Shown here piece by piece: positions 62,873 through 64,000 of a DNA stretch of 64,000 bases. The stretch lies in contig OU862910.1 of assembly GCA_917880885.1 (NCBI GenBank), forward strand, positions 19,728,710-19,792,709, written 5' to 3'. The notes under the pieces are model-generated. The model was not told where the DNA came from. It ran no database searches and saw nothing but the letters and a program-made list of their open reading frames with translations. Made by a program: the position numbers and the translations under genes. The DNA comes from Limnephilus marmoratus (Eukaryota > Arthropoda > Insecta > Trichoptera > Limnephilidae). How positions within the stretch are numbered: the stretch's first letter is position 1; each line of letters starts with the position of its first letter.

Positions 62873-64000
62873 CAGTGGCGGACTAAGCCCGTCAGAGGCC
62901 CGGGGCGGCAAAGCTGAATGAGGCCCCCCCCCACCCTAGTTGGAAAAGTTGATGTAATTTTACAAGATTTTTATTCAGTTCACACGGGTCTCTGGTCCTG
63001 AGGGGCCTCCAACCGTCTTCGTGTTCCTTTGATCAAATCTTAAACAAGGGCACCAGAAAACTTAAAAAAAAAATGTATTTTTTTTTTTAATTTCTTTTTT
63101 TAAAAGGTGCATTTGTTAATAATGCTATCACTTAACGTTTTAAGGAATTCGTAAAATTGACGCAGACACATAATTTTATAAGAAACCGTTATTTGTTTGT
63201 ATGTTGAATTAACCTTCAGCAAAACTTTGAACGCGTTTTTCATGAAGCTACGTTTTTCAACCTGGTTGACAACATATTAGAAAAACTATACATCCGATTT
63301 GCAGGCACCAAGTCTTAGGGTAAAGGGGCCCTGAGACGTGCATTGATTAGGGGCCCTAAGCTGGCCCTGGAAGGGCCCTATTATCCATAAGGCAGTTTAG
63401 GCCGCTGCTTTCGAAAATCCAGTCACTATAGCCAGGGCCGTATTATCCATAAGAAGTGTGGAAACTTAGGAAAGTTGGGGCCCCGCATTGGGTGGGGGCC
63501 CCGAGGGTAAAGGGGCCCTGGGACGTACATTGGCCAGGGGCCTCGCAGGGGTAGGGGCCCCTAGGGTAAAGGGGCCCCGACGTGTTTAAGCCAGCCCTGG
63601 CAGGGCCGTATTGTCCACAAGGCAGTGTAGGCCACTGCCTAAGGGCCACGTATCAGCTAGGGTCCCCTATGGTAAAGGGGCCCCGAGACGTGCATTGCCT
63701 AGGGGCCCCAACTTGCTTAATCCGGCCCTGACTAAGACACCATGTAGGGATTGTTTTATAAAGGGCCCCCTTCTACTTTTATATTTTTTTCTGAACGACG
63801 AAAAATAATTAAAAATCGAAAATAAAATTCGCTGGTCCGCCATTTATTTCTTTTTTTTTGATATTGAAAATCACCTAAATGGAGACACTAGATTTTCGAA
63901 CAGTTTAAGAATTGGTGCAAATCGGATGTACAGTTTGTTTAATATGTTGTCAACCAGGTTAAAAAACGTGTTAAAAAGGTTTCGAGAAAAACGCATTCAA
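62873..64000 (+). mobile_element. GC-rich element, second copy (runs off the window)
   Basis: Begins CAGTGGCGGACTAAGCCC, then the TTGATCAAATCTTAAAC stretch, an AT-rich flank (63100-63300), inverted-order GGGGCCC units (63310-63740) and the opposite flank at 63890-64000. It lacks the long-TIR insertion present in the copy at 11444. Confidence 0.7.

Overview
The window is a repeat-dense stretch of insect nuclear DNA, most probably from a moth or butterfly. The evidence is spliced genes of insect families, degenerate CCTAA (TTAGG) telomere-type arrays, lepidopteran-style Helitron-like repeats, many GTAGGTACCTAC-like strings, and dozens of small terminal-inverted-repeat (TIR) elements nested in one another. 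There are no bacterial features, rRNA genes or CRISPR arrays.

Three host genes are supported. (1) 86-1038 (+) is the last coding exon of a class A-type GPCR whose earlier exons lie left of the window. (2) A seven-exon gene on the minus strand runs from an ATG at 47056 to a stop at 20167. All intron phases agree and give a 444-residue protein with two farnesoic acid O-methyltransferase-type domains followed by two DM9 repeats (FAMeT-like). Its fifth exon carries a stop codon just inside a weak splice donor, so a 284-residue form without DM9 is also predicted. Intron 1 is 17.4 kb and full of transposon debris. (3) A three-exon gene on the minus strand, 62474 to 57194, encodes a 448-residue ZAD/C2H2 zinc-finger protein with eight fingers.

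Most of the rest is mobile DNA. At 11527-14765 there is a 3.2-kb element with TIRs of about 0.55 kb. It carries a decayed minus-strand gene whose acidic motifs resemble the FEN1/XPG (PIN-like) nuclease fold, followed by a cysteine-rich CXC-like domain. It sits inside a GC-rich element, with a second GC-rich copy at the right edge of the window. I consider this the best candidate for an undescribed mobile system.

Other well-supported families are: a MITE present four times, each with 8-bp target duplications and opposed arrays of an ATATCTACAG sub-repeat; a TAA-flanked Harbinger-like MITE; a TTAA-flanked insertion that splits another element; a hAT element with a transposase relic; an AATAGGCC-ended element in three copies; Helitron-like copies ending in CTAG; LINE tails; and a probable Merlin transposase relic. 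Several nested insertions can be checked inside the window because an unoccupied copy of the target is also present.
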